DNA of 64,000 bases, taken from positions 1 to 64,000 of the forward strand of contig JABFUD020000363.1 in assembly GCA_014529385.2 (NCBI GenBank), in the 5' to 3' direction. The notes under the pieces are model-generated. The model saw only the letters and a program-made list of their open reading frames with translations, searched no databases and was not told the DNA's origin. Below, piece by piece: positions 1 to 10,894 of the stretch (positions within the stretch are counted from its first letter, which is position 1; each line of letters starts with the position of its first letter). This stretch comes from Adiantum capillus-veneris (taxonomy: Eukaryota > Streptophyta > Polypodiopsida > Polypodiales > Pteridaceae). A program made the translations under genes and the position numbers.

Positions 1-712
1 TTTCCTTGTGCAACAGCAACATGCAGGGCAGTTGATCCATCTGAGTTTTGACTGTTAATATCACTGTCATACTTTAACAAGTCCTCGAGAATGTGAAGTC
101 CACCTGCCTCAGCTGCTTTGCACACATAGTCTCCTTCCTTTCCAGACGTCAAACGAGCACCTGCACTCCATAAGCCTTCGACAATAGATTTGTGCCTACC
201 TTGAATTGCTTCCAAAGAGGAACATTACCATCATCGTCTGCAGCAATGTAAGTGTTTTAGAATCTTTCTAGTCATCCACACTATATGTAAGAATAAAGCA
301 TGGTATGGTTGTTTTAAACTTGAACACAACACACTGGTATTGTAATGACAACTTTAAACAAACCTTGAATATTAGGGTTAGCTCCGTAGAGGAGAAGCAT
401 TTGTACACACTCAAAAAAACCCATTTGCTGCTGCAATATGCTGATCATAACCAAGCGGTTAAGGACATAGTAATGAAGAACACACAAGGAGAGGGACATA
501 AATGAATCTTACACACCAATGGAGTGCGTCCACAGAAAATCCGTCGCATTTGGGTCCCTCCCTCTTTTCAAAAGTTGTTCCAGAAGTTGGTTGTTGCCTT
601 TTGAGGCAACAAAACATAGGCTCAAAGGGATGCCCATTCCCACATCAGCCATGACGGATTCTAACTCCATGGGAAGCCGAAGCATGGAGAGAACTCTGGA
701 ATCTTTTACGAA
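1..712 (-). pseudogene. AKT: Ankyrin-repeat exons of the AKT channel with three one-base frame errors
   Basis: Three exons match the AKT ankyrin block ([18 protein letters not shown], then GRTPL spliced to HIAAANG, then DDDGNVPLW). The splice junctions fall where the family requires. However, exon 712-517 is 196 nt where a multiple of three is needed, with an extra base in the A4 run at 536-539. Exon 440-364 has A7 at 413-419, which adds a base and creates an in-frame TGA. Exon 237-1 lacks a base at about 211-212 between PLW and EAIQGRHK. All three lie in short homopolymers, while the six exons encoding the channel core are clean. This is either an early pseudogene or a consensus error in the assembly. 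Confidence 0.7.
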
Positions 713-2445
713 CTGTCAAAAAATATAACAAAAAGTCACAAATAATACATAGAATAGATAAATTGGTTTGCAAAAGTATAGGCTTTTTCCAGATAAAATC
801 AACAACTAGAACACCTGGTAAAGATTGTCAATCACTATCTGTCCATCTACAACATTGCCTTGAACAATGTTAAGAAAGGTGTTTCGATTTATGTATAGTA
901 GCTGACATAATTTCCTGCTCCTAACAGTAAAAGGTTGTGGCTTGTAACAAAGAGCCCCTATCTCTCCGATAACATCCCCTGCTCCAGCAATTCCATAATG
1001 CTGTGGAAAAACCAGATTGCATCACAAAAGAAAATTAACCAAAAAGCAGTTAGATAGACCACAATTGAGCCACAACAAGCAATGGTTATCTGATGATAAC
1101 TTCATTCCACTTGTTCAACAAGGAAACTCCTAGCAAGATAAATAGTGAGATTAGTCCTACTGCATACTAACAAGTACCACAACTTGCCTGCTCTCTTCCA
1201 TCTTGATACATCAAAAGCTCCACTAGTCCCGATACCAAGATGTAAAACTCAGTTGGAGCCTCATTGTGGAGAATAATGTCCTCTCTAGGTGGAAAATATT
1301 CAGCTCTCATCTCTGTCACCTTTTGCATAGAAGCATTTAATAAATACAATGAGTCGTATGAGGTCTGTTAAGTAATATGATTAGAGGTTTATTAGCTGTA
1401 GGTCCAAAAACATGTCTTACCAGTTGTAGCATGAAGTCATATGAAGTTCCACGAAACAAGTAAGCCCTCTCTATAGTGTGTAGAAAGAGATGTTGTGAGA
1501 CACTCGATCGTATTGCCTTTGGTAACACCGCCATGGCTTCCTCTTGCTGAAGATTCTCTGTTCTTAATTTCAGTCTCATATGATCCATCATCTGATCTCT
1601 CAATCTCAGCGGTAAATGGTTACGTATGGCAAAATTTGAAACAGCTTGAACAGAGTCTCTCTACAACGTAAACACAAAAAACCCAAATTGATGCAAATAA
1701 AAGATTTAAAACTAGAATCAAAACTTCTGTGCAATTTACTCCTCTTACAAATTTTCTAGTTCGTCCAGTGATATGCACAATCAAATTCGTCATGTTGCCA
1801 ATCAGGTAAGCTGTCAATCCAAGATTAAAGAGCATGTAGAAGAAATTGAAAATCATCTCCTCCCCATTCTGAGCATGTAAGTCACCATAACCCACTGTTG
1901 TCAATGTTGTGATTGACCAGTACATGCTATAAACATATCTAAGCCATATGGTTTTTTCTTTGAAATTTTCTAGGCTAGTCCCTATCCATGTTCGAGCCTC
2001 ATCATGGTACCTATCTGCTAGTAAGTAATAGAAGCATCCCGCGCTATGAACAACCAATAATGTTACCTGCATATAAAAGACTAAAATGATAAGACAACCA
2101 CCTTAAACTTTTATAAACATATATAGAAACAGGGACTGCAACTTACACCAAAAAGCTTCAAGCAACGCATCCAAAAGTAGCTGAAACGAACATCTTTTTC
2201 AAGCCTATGACAGAATAAATGATAGATGTTGATTTCACGGTTGCAAAGGAAAGCTAATTTACTTTATTTGATATGCTAATTCTCACCTAGCAAACAAAGC
2301 ACTGACACGCCGCAATCTCCATAGTCGCAACATGTTAAGAAGGTTGTAAGTGAGTCCTCTCCCAAGTTCCTTAGTTACAGCAAGAGCAAAGAGTTGAAAT
2401 GGTATTGAAGAAGCTACATCCAGAACTAGCCAAGTTGAAATATAT
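1..2445 (-). CDS. AKT: AKT-type inward-rectifying K+ channel gene, partial (nine exons)
   Basis: Plant Shaker-type channel that takes up potassium at the plasma membrane. Reading the minus strand, exons lie at 2445-2287, 2204-2147, 2066-1749, 1660-1421, 1319-1188, 1000-815, 712-517, 440-364 and 237-<1. All have AG acceptors and GT donors except one GC donor. The first exon encodes S4-region text ([18 protein letters not shown]). The third carries S5, the selectivity filter TTVGYGD and S6 ([13 protein letters not shown]). The fourth to sixth carry the C-linker ([20 protein letters not shown]) and the cyclic-nucleotide-binding fold ([17 protein letters not shown]). Ankyrin repeats follow. Codon phase is continuous from 2445 to 815. 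The N-terminal S1-S3 exons are not found to the right, where retroelements begin, and the C-terminal KHA end lies beyond the left edge. Family is certain; whether the gene works is not. Confidence 0.9.
1182..1188 (-). other. GC-AG intron donor in the AKT gene
   Basis: The exon ending in GREQ is followed by GCAAGT rather than GTAAGT. The next exon resumes in phase with HYGIAGAGD, which matches the family. CAG-GCAAGT is the classical strong context of the minor GC-AG introns, so this is probably a real splice site and not a mutation. Confidence 0.7.
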
Positions 2446-2855
2446 CTGACGAAAGAAATTTCCAAGCGTCAATAATTACAACTTCTTAAAATCCTATGCA
2501 ACAATCACACTACATTTCTACACCCTCAATTTTGCATGAACACACGGTCACAAATCTTTAACCATAGGATACAATCACCTCTTTTGTCCATTAGAAATTT
2601 TTGTCAAGGGTTTAATAGACGCGAGTTATCGATAGATTGTTGGTGTACATGAGTATTGTTATGAAAGCAACATGTAGAGATATATCGATCTCAATTGGAG
2701 AGTCTACCACTCTCAGATCGGTGAATCTACTCCCAAACTCTCAATGCAAGACCCTTGGGCTGATCTAGCGGCTCTATTTCCTCAGAGTGCCTGATCTAGC
2801 TCTATTTCCTCAAAGCACTTTTCTCTTGCGGAAGCTCATGCCTTCCTTTGCTCCT
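2446..2855. other. No gene recognised; possible intron upstream of the first visible AKT exon
   Basis: AT-rich DNA upstream of the AKT exon at 2445. I looked for the S1-S3 exons on the minus strand and saw none. The part from about 2640 has short direct repeats (CTGATCTAGC and TCTATTTCCTCA each occur twice) and may belong to the adjoining retroelement. Confidence 0.4.
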
Positions 2856-2966
2856 TGTAACAAACTGCCTAACGTGTCAAGTCACTGAAGAACAGAGCCA
2901 ATCTTCAGATCACGGCCGAGGGGCCTAGACCCTAAGAAGAACAAGCAATAGCAGAAGAAGAAGTCC
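2856..2966 (+). mobile_element. 5' fragment of an LTR (same family as 9129-9812)
   Basis: Begins TGTAACAAACTG and follows the first ~115 bases of the LTR at 9129 (AACGTGTCAAGTCACTGAAG, GGCCGAGGGGCCTAGACCC), ending in a GAAGAAGAAG purine tract. There it changes to LINE-like sequence. The same 5' portion recurs in reverse at 52620-52723, where it is also cut by a LINE at the purine tract. Confidence 0.6.
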
Positions 2967-4440
2967 TTGTCTCCTGAGCAGCAAATTGCTGCTCCCTCCT
3001 CCTCTCCTCCTGTCCATCAGGAGGAAGTTGTTACACTAGAGTTCGGCACGAATTTCTTTGGCAGGCAGAGTCGTAGTGGCCAACCAGGTGTTGTTGGCTA
3101 CTACTATGTGGTATATTACATCTTGTTGGATCTTTTCAAGCTCCTACATCAGCCAGGTAGAGAGGTTGGTCAGGAACTTCCTTTTGTCACGGTGCGACAC
3201 TTAGATAGCTCGGGCCAAAGTGGCCTGGCAACTCACTCTACCTTGTTCTCAGGGGGGGTTTGGGGATCATAGACCCTGCACCAAAGCCCTTCTTGGGAAG
3301 TTTGTCATTAGAGGACTGCTTCTAGGGGAGGAGCCCTGGAAGGAGCTTTTACTTCAGCGGCATAGAGCTAGAGTGCCTCGAGCAGGAGGCCCGACCTTCC
3401 ATTAGATGGATTTTCACAAAGATACGTAGAGTTGGCCTCAATAGGAGACTTGAGGATTGTTTTGCTGTGAGCCTACTTCGCTCCTAGGAGGAGCTGCAGA
3501 GAGGCCTAGAGCACCACTTACATGGAGGAGCGCCTAAGATAGCCCCTTGTTTGGAATCCCATGGTCAGCACTCAGAGAGGCCACTTGGTTGGTAGTAGGC
3601 CTCATGTTGCTTGGGGTCCCATGGCAGAGGGTCCAACACGCACTTTAGGTGACTGGCTACAGTTCTCAAGTTTGTCAGAGGATCTTCAAAGCATCCAACT
3701 ACAGGGCATGAGAGGGGTGCAGAGCATGTGTCTGGACATCACAAAGGCAGTACCAGCTCAGTGGCTTACACCTCTCGTGTCAGCAGCGCCTAGATGGATG
3801 GGAGCCTTCACGCGACTGGAGGTCCTCATCGCAGTTCGGGCTTGCTCAAGGACTGTACCCTCCATGTGTTTCGAGCTACAGGGAGAGGTTCGATTACACA
3901 AAGTCTCAGTAGAGGCCCCACATGTTGCAGACCGTTGTTTCCAAAGGATCTGAGTTATGGGCATCTGTGGAAGGACGTGTGTCATAGATCCTGACCCAGC
4001 AGCTCTTGGGACAAGCCACTGGAGGCTGTGGGCTTGGGAGTGATGTCCACTGGCACGAGTGCAGTGGAATCTTGGAGAGTGGTTTTGGAGGGATCCTTTC
4101 TCCTCACCCGACCATCCAGGAGTCCCTTTCTTTCAGTACACTGTTCAACTGGGACGTCACATACTGTCAGCACGGAGAGAGGCTCGTCCTGTTGCAGCAC
4201 CTCATTGGCAAGAGGAGGGTCTCACAGCTGAGTTCTTGTCAGCTTTTTAGGCGAGGCTGTGGGATGCCAGACAGCCGTGGTGAGTCACGTTGTTCCAGTG
4301 GCTGGTTGCACATAGAGCTACAGCAGTGGGGAGCTGGCTTGTACATAGTGGCCTTTCGGTAGCATGTGCAGCTTGTGACCATCCTTTGAAGAGTCACCAT
4401 CATTGTCTTTGGGACTGCGGGATTTCTTAAAGATAATGCT
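2967..4440 (+). mobile_element. Degenerate plant L1-type LINE fragment
   Basis: From about 3550 this is a broken relative of the LINE at 47736-49160. Shared text includes MRGVQSMCLDI, PRWMGAFTR and QLTPLV-type segments, read here in at least three frames (3561-3953, 4006-4362 and others). The piece at 4380-4430 matches the HHxLWDC zinc-binding tail region. No endonuclease or polymerase core is readable. The 5' part (2967-3550) has proline-rich coding-like text but no recognisable domain. It is truncated at about 4440, where gypsy gag sequence starts. Confidence 0.6.
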
Positions 4441-4445
4441 ATGCA

Positions 4446-5237
4446 ATGATGGAGCTCAATCGCGACACAACCGCATGCTCCAAGAACATGGCAAGCTTTC
4501 AAGACAGTTTTGCACGTAGTTACATGACTTCTATGTTCGAAGTCCAGATTAGGTCAGAATGGGGCAACTTGAAAATGCTTGCCACAGAGACCATGGAGGA
4601 CTGCAACCAAAGGTTTCTCGATGTCTACCTTCCGGTGTCCTTTAATTTTATTCCCTCGGAGGTCCAGTGAGAGCGCTACACCATTGGATTACCATTACTA
4701 TTGCAGGAATATTGTTTGTCCAAGCAAGTTTCAACCATGCAAGAGCTTATTGACCATGCCACGGTCGGCTACAAAATGATGAAAGGAAAGTTGGAGTTTA
4801 CCACGGAAGCAACTCCGGCCACTAACTAAAACTCCCAGCAACAACGAACAAATTCTCAGGAATCCCGTGAAAACCAGCCTTAACGGCCTCGTCTGACACA
4901 CCGTCAACGAGACGCCTTGTTAAAAGAAGGTTGATGCTTTGAATGTTTCCAAACAAGGCATACCTTTAATACATGTCGCGAGCAAGCCTCGACGTCCTCA
5001 GAGCAACCTTCTACTCCCACATCAGGCAGATCCTCGAGGCCACCTCCGGCTAAGAGGGCTAGAACTACTATTGAACTAGTACCCAATATTTATGGTATAC
5101 ACCTAGAGTGTTCTAGTGAATTATGAAAATCTTATGGAAAAGTCAACGTCTTGAAATCCTTCATCTTCTTTGACCCCGAAGCTATGGAGAACTTCACCCA
5201 TCCAGAATTCTTGAAGCTGATGCACTTTGATTATGAT
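4446..5237 (+). mobile_element. Ty3/gypsy gag-protease remnant (left half of a split element)
   Basis: The frame 4446-4670 resembles a retrotransposon gag core (FEVQIRSEWGNLK, then TMEDCNQRFLDVYLPVS). Further on, 5140-5237 reads like the start of a retropepsin-type region (VNVLKSFIFFDPEAMENF). The element is interrupted at 5237 by the LTR element 5238-7917 and resumes at 7918, because the ATGAT duplication joins the two halves in one reading. The polymerase is absent. Confidence 0.5.
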
Positions 5238-5943
5238 TGTCATGGATGCTTGAGAGTCGGTCTCGTTGCCTGCATCATCGCATGTGTTATCACCTACATC
5301 ATCACTAGAAGGCTTTAGAAGGATCTAGAAGATTCTAGAAGGTTCTAAAAGTATCAAGGAGATTCTAGAAGTTTCTAGAAGCATGGAGAAGATTCCGGAA
5401 GAATCTAGAAGTTTCTGGAAAGCTCTAGAAAGTTGAAGAAGGATCTAGAAGGTTCTAGAAGAACTAGAAGGATCAAGAAGTTTCTAGAAGCTTGGAGAAG
5501 ATTCCGAAAGAATCTAGAAGTTTCTGGAAAGCTCTAGAAAGTTGAAGAAGGATCCAGAAGGTTCTAGAAGAACTAGAAGGATCAAGAAGGTTCTAGAAGA
5601 TTCTAACCTCCTCAAGAAGAACCTAGAAAGTCCTAGCCTCCTGAAGTAACCTCCTCAAGCACTAGTATAAATAGGGGTCTTGGGCCACAAGCCCCTCAGT
5701 CTTGCCAACACCAATTGTGAGGCTCCTATGAGGAAATCGCTCTTCTAGTTCTTATATTCAAGTCTTGTCCATGCAATCAAGCCTTGTCTTGAACTCAAGT
5801 CATGTAATCCAAGTCTTGTATCTAGCTCTCTTAATAAAGTATTAAGCCTTATAATCAATATTAAGCTTATCATCAAGTCCAAGTTCTTGTATATTGTGAG
5901 CGCCTCCTCTTGCTCTCTTCTAGCTCTATATGCGCTCATAATA
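5238..5943 (+). repeat. 5' LTR with heat-shock-element-like array and TATA box
   Basis: U3 between 5310 and 5640 is packed with GAAnnTTC and TTCnnGAA units. Perfect TTCTAGAA palindromes lie at 5333, 5363, 5373, 5453, 5482, 5562 and 5591, with TTCCGGAA at 5393 and TTCTGGAA copies besides. A TATA box (TATAAATAGG) follows at 5666-5675. The arrangement resembles promoters bound by heat-shock factors. Confidence 0.75.
5666..5675 (+). promoter_or_regulatory. TATA box of the 5' LTR
   Basis: TATAAATAGG lies about 70 bases downstream of the last TTCTAGAA palindrome. The matching site in the 3' LTR has changed to TTTAAATAGG near 7640. Confidence 0.65.
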
Positions 5944-7207
5944 GTTTGGCAAGACTGACATCATGGCTTACCTAGCCATGCAACAATCTATTTTGGAAAG
6001 CATTGCATCCACCTTGCAAAAGGTGCAACAAAAATTCAAGAGCTACATGCACAACGGAAAGAAGAGACATCACACTTGCCAAGTCTAGTGGTGCAAGAGC
6101 TTCAAACCCCAGTGCAAGAACTCTATAAAGCCACTATGTGCCAAAATCCACCCATGATTTTGGCTAGTCCAATGGGTCAAGTAGAGAAACCACGCTTTCC
6201 AAGTCCAGTGGTGCAAGAGCCTCAACCACCAGTCCAAGAAGCCAATATGTACCAAAATTTGCTCGTGGTTTCTCGTTCACCACAACAAAGGAAGGAGCAT
6301 GAGGACAACCTACCTGAAAAGTATGATGGGAGAGGATCAAAGTTTAGAGGCTTCTTCCAACAAGCAGTGCTGTTTATATGCATGCAACCAATCTATTCGG
6401 ATGGTGCTTCTCAAATTAATCTCATTGGCACACTTCTCTCAACATGCTTTGGAGAAGTAGTAGTTGAAACCAAGCTTAGCAAGCTACACCAAGGCTATCA
6501 TCTGTTTTCATCCATTGGGGAAGGAATGGAAAAGCTTTTCTTTGAGGATATTTACCGCTATCACGAGCTTTCATGTGACATTGTTTCAAACCAAGGACCA
6601 GAGTTGATATCAAGCTTTTAGAGAGGCTTGTTCAAACTTCAAGTGTAAAGATTAATCTCTCTCTATCCAATCATCCACAAAGTAATAGACAAACAAAGGG
6701 GGTGAATCAAGCCATAGAACAGTATCATCGATGCACAATCAACTACCATCAACACCTAAGGATGGATGTCCACATGAATCATCGAGTGAAGAATCGAACT
6801 GCCACAGATCTAGCCATACATCTCCAAAGCATCCATAAAGAATTGACGATGAATATTAGAAGAGCTCAACAAAGATATATGGTCAACACAAAGGAACACA
6901 AAATGCAACAACTACCGTGCAAGGTTAAGGATCGAGTGGCCTCTCTGCCATGATCTACGTACATTTTGCCCTTTTCAAAAGCTGAATTATCAAAGACTTG
7001 GACCATTCAAGATAGTTGGCCAAGTGAATCCACTCACATATCATCTCCAGTTTCCACAGTCTATGCAAATTTATCCAGTCTTCTATGTTTCAGTGTTGGA
7101 GCCTTGTCATTGGTCCAAAATTCATGAGTTCTATAACAACATCCATGGAAGCTCCAGTCAAGGAACACCATTGCTCCTCGTGGAACTCGTCGCTAGAGGA
7201 GGGGTAA

Positions 7208-7917
7208 TGTCATGGATGCTTGAGAGTCAGTCGCTGCCTGCATCATCGCCTGTGTCATCGCCTACATCATCACTAGAAGGCTTTAGAAGAATCTAGAAGG
7301 ATCTAGAAGATTCTAGAAGGATCTAGAAGATTCTAGAAGGTTCTAAAAGTATCAAGGAGATTCTAGAAGTTTCTAGAAGCATGGAGAAGATTTCGGAAGA
7401 ATCTAGAAGTTTTTGGAAAGGTCTAGAAAATTGAAGAAGGATCTAGAAGATTCTAGAAGAAGTAGAAGGATCAAGAAGCTTGGAGAAGATTCCGAAAGAA
7501 TCTAGAAGTCTCTTGAAAGCTCTAGAAAGTTGAAGAAGGATCCAGAAGGTTCTAGAAGAACTAGAAGGATCAAGAAGGTTCTAGAAGATTCTAACCTCCT
7601 CAAGAAGAACCTAGAAAGTCCTAACCTCCTCAAGCACTAGTTTAAATAGGGGTCTTGGACACAAGCCCCTCACTCTTGCCAACACCAGTTGTGAGGCTCC
7701 TATGAGGAAATCCCTCTTCTAGTTCTTATATTCAACTCTTGTCCATGCAATCAAGCCTTGTCTTGAACTCAAGTCATGTAATCCAAGTCTTGTATCTAGC
7801 TCTCTTAATAAAGTATTAAGCCTTATAATCAATATTAAGCTTATCATCAAGTCCAAGTTCTTGTATATTGTGAGCGCCTCTTCTTGCTCTCTTCTAGCTC
7901 TACACGCGCTCATAACA
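7208..7917 (+). repeat. 3' LTR of the nested element
   Basis: Pairs with 5238-5943. It contains the same purine-rich array of TTCTAGAA units with small insertions (an extra AAGGATCTAGAAGATTC unit near 7310) and ends at ACA-7917, followed by the ATGAT duplication. Confidence 0.85.
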
Positions 7918-9128
7918 ATGATGCAGGGAGTGGAGAAATTAAAGCTAAGCTAGCCACGGGGTAAACTCAGAAAGTGGTACAACTCATTGGTGCTCTTCCA
8001 GGGACTATCCAAGATTATCATGGGAAAGCAGATTTTACCTTATGGAGTTGGGAAACTGCGACGTTCTCTTGGGTATGCCCTCTCATGACAAGAATGATGC
8101 GACTCTCTAGATTTGGAACCGAACCATCACCGTGATACAGAAGGGAAAGCCAATCATCCTCAAAGTTCGGTTGTCCGAACAAAACCCTGAATGAACTCTC
8201 TAGTTGTTTTATAGTTAGATACTTTTAAACATTGTTTAAAAAAGTATTGTTTGAAATGGATGCTATCTGTTTTAAACCTGTCTTGGTGCTGATTTGAACT
8301 GTTTGACTCTGGTTTTAATTCTCGTTTCATTGATTGGTGATTTTACTCATGGGTGGAGAAGTGAGAAATACTGTTTTGGTATTGTTTGAACCTCGGAACA
8401 ACGCAGGCCGATGTCTGGGGAGCATTTCGTTGTATGTTTGAAAACCTTGGAATGACGCAGGCCGATGTCTGGGGAGCGTTCCGTTGTATGATAGAAAACC
8501 TCCGAACAACGCGGACCATTGTCTGGAAAGCGTTTGGTTGTATGCTTGAACCTCCAAGTGACGTAGATTGCGGTTTGGGGAGCGTTTGGTTGTACAGTTT
8601 TCTGAGCTCATGCCCGGACCTTTTTAGGTTATTTGCGAGGGGGCGGGAGGGGGGACGAGGTAGTCGTTGAGTAGCTTCATAACGTAGACCGTTTGTCTTG
8701 GGGGAGTGCTAAGCGGTGTGTTCGTTGTGTCTTGTAACATACATATGTGAGCATTTGTATTGCATTGTGATGTGCCAACCATTGAATATATTCCTAATTT
8801 GGATGAGATTGCCTCGGTATGTAATTTTAGTGCATCAAAACACCCGTGGAAGATTAGTGATGTCTGGGTGTGATAGCTAATTTTACTACGCCGAAATACC
8901 AAGAGTTTCGATCTGGACAAAAGGAGAATCCAACTCCTTGATTGAAAGAGTCGAAAGGAGAAGCCAACTTCTTGATCAAAAGATCCAAAAGGAAAAGCCA
9001 ACTCCTTAACAAAAAAAGAGCAAAGTGATTGTCCCTCGAAATGTCCCTCAAAAGAATTTGAGCTAACTTGAGTTGTTTTGCAGATATGTTGTAATCGCGA
9101 AGGATTACTTTCTTTCAAGAGGGGGGGA
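7918..9128 (+). mobile_element. Right half of the split gypsy element, up to its polypurine tract
   Basis: 7918-8195 reads as a protease-like segment (ELGNCDVLLGMPSHDKNDAT, with frame breaks), the typical text after the retropepsin active site. The integrase and polymerase are not seen. 8850-9110 holds repeated CAACTCCTTGAT units. It ends with the polypurine tract AGAGGGGGGGA at 9118-9128, directly before an LTR. Confidence 0.5.
8388..8605 (+). repeat. Tandem repeat, unit about 63 bp, roughly 3.5 copies
   Basis: Units share GACGCAGGCCGATGTCTGGG, GAGCGTTCCGTTGTATG and AAAACCT. The later copies are more diverged. The open frames over this stretch are produced by the repeat and are unlikely to be genes. 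Confidence 0.7.
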
Positions 9129-9812
9129 TGTCACAAACTGTTGACGTGTCAAGTCACTGAAGAACAGAGCCAACCTTCAGATCATGGCCAGATCACGGCC
9201 GAGGGGCCTAGACCCTAAGAAGAACAAACAACAACAGAAAAAGTCCTACCAACTTATGGGATCCCGTTCGATGGGACCCAAGTGACATAAAGGAGTTAAA
9301 ATAAAGCTGGACTCACACACACACACAAAAGACAGCGTAGAAGCTGACGACGTGGCATCAATACGGATTTTTGAATTTTGCGTTGACTGTCGACGTGGCA
9401 ACTTGTATAGATTTTCAGATTTTTTGTTGACCTGCTGACGTGGCAGCCTATACAAATTTCCATGATTTACGTTGTTCAGTTTTCAGCGCCAGCTTTTGGA
9501 ACCAATTGCTTTTGGGTTTTGACTACTTTTCATGTAACTGCTTTTCAAGGCGAAGGGCCTTTAAATAAGTGCAGAGGGCTTAGTCTCTGGCACGCTTCAG
9601 TGAGAAGGTGCAAAGCGCGAGTACTGGCATTGTGCTGAGTTCAGGTAATATAAAGAAATACCGAAAGGGACGCCAAGGTTTGGGGCCAATATTCTCTGGG
9701 GTGGAATTCCGCAACTCCGTGTCGCGTGTGCTCTCTCTCTTTCAGTTTCAGTTCTTATTGAAGTGCTAAAGTCTGTTCTTTTCCGTTGGCACGTGGTGCC
9801 AGTCTTGTGACA
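9129..9812 (+). repeat. 3' LTR (or solo LTR), 684 bp
   Basis: Starts TGTCACAAACTG and ends CTTGTGACA, so the terminal inverted repeat is TGTCACAA/TTGTGACA. It is directly preceded by a polypurine tract. It contains three loose copies of a GACGTGGCA-TATACA unit (9350-9475), a TTTAAATAAG box near 9559 and the module AAATACCGAAAGGGACGCC at 9656. It is homologous to the reverse-strand LTR at 50693-51335. Confidence 0.75.
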
Positions 9813-10894
9813 CTCCTACTTCCTCGTGCAAACGAACACTGAGAAATCAAAACATGAAAAACATTACTTGAGAAGTTTCGAAACTTAAAAAACTCCCCGC
9901 AAGAGATCTCTTTGCAAAGAACCCTCTTTTCCAATCCTACCCACGTAAGAGGTATTTTCTCAGGTTCTCTTTCATAGATCAGCCCCGTCTATGATGTCTA
10001 TGGGCTGAAAACAGAGAAAAAAAGTAACTTGTCGCGATGGAAACAATCTTTGTAAGCACTTTATGGAACTCACCATATGTTGCTAAATAGACTATTTTCT
10101 TATTTTGTATTGTAGATCTACTAAAATTGTTAAAGCCATCAGGAACGGACAACTTTGATGTGTCATATGATGTGTGACATTAAGCATCACGAAGGGGTTG
10201 TACCATTAGTTCGATAAGAGAGACCGAAAAGTGGATATTCCTGATGCATCATGTGATGGGTGAGAGGGGGCATCGGAAAGAGAATATTTCATTGGTCTCG
10301 CGGGAAATCCGAACTGGAGGAATACGCGTAAAGACGCAAGCACAAGAATAAAGATGGGTTTTGAGAAGCTTTTTCTAAAAAGAAGAATATTTTTGAGTGC
10401 TTTAGATGCTTTCCCGTGAAGAATCTGTGTTTGCATTGCATCCATGCCTGAGAACAACATCCGGGGATGCCTGGGCAGTGTTATGTGGCATCAGTTTTAA
10501 ACTTGCTGAGTTTTATTGAGTTTTAAACAAGTTCACACATTTTTAAAAGATGATCGGCCACCCACTTAATAAGTGGGCAGCCAGTGCTTAAAATAAAGCA
10601 AGGCCTCTTCAAATATAAGCTAGTGCTATAGCTCTTGGGCTGAGAATAGCCTTCGATTTCTCTCTCTTGCTCACACCAAAACTACCGCTAACCCTCTCTC
10701 CTCTCTAGCGCAGAGATCCCTCTGGACAGCTATTGTTTTTGGGTCCCGACCGGCTATTCCTGCTAGGGAGAAGTGCCTATAAAAACAGCCCACGCCCCCC
10801 TCTTCGGACCATTTTCTAGCGCTAGCTTTTGGAGAATTTGCCGTTGGGAATATGGAAACAAATGAGTGAAGCTTGCGTGCAAATATAACCAGCT
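9813..10894. other. No gene recognised
   Basis: About 1.1 kb between two LTRs. Short open frames on the minus strand (10206-10460, 10671-10901) show no family features. It is probably old element debris. Confidence 0.4.

Larger units (their letters stand above)
5238..7917 (+). mobile_element. Complete small LTR retrotransposon with ATGAT target duplication
   Basis: The LTRs lie at 5238-5943 and 7208-7917 (about 710 bp) and are closely similar. They start TGTCATGG and end CATAACA (CATAATA in the 5' copy). The five bases ATGAT at 5233-5237 and 7918-7922 flank the element. A purine tract AGAGGAGGGG precedes the 3' LTR. The internal region is only ~1.26 kb and keeps worn gypsy integrase pieces: DIVSNQGPELISSF at about 6580, and the C-terminal pattern QRLGPFKIVG-NPLTYHL with PVFYVSVLEP near 7000-7100. 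No reverse transcriptase remains, so it would need enzymes from elsewhere. It sits inside an older gypsy element. Confidence 0.85.

Noticed and set aside
5295-5640. CRISPR-like repeat array
   Set aside because: The TTCTAGAA units have irregular spacing with no unique spacers, lie inside LTRs, and the genome is a plant's.
5745-5939. Minus-strand frame of 64 residues, repeated at 7719-7913
   Set aside because: It occurs twice because it lies in both LTR copies. It is antisense to the LTR transcript and has no family features.
8327-8670. Overlapping 94-residue frames on both strands
   Set aside because: They are created by the ~63-bp tandem repeat.
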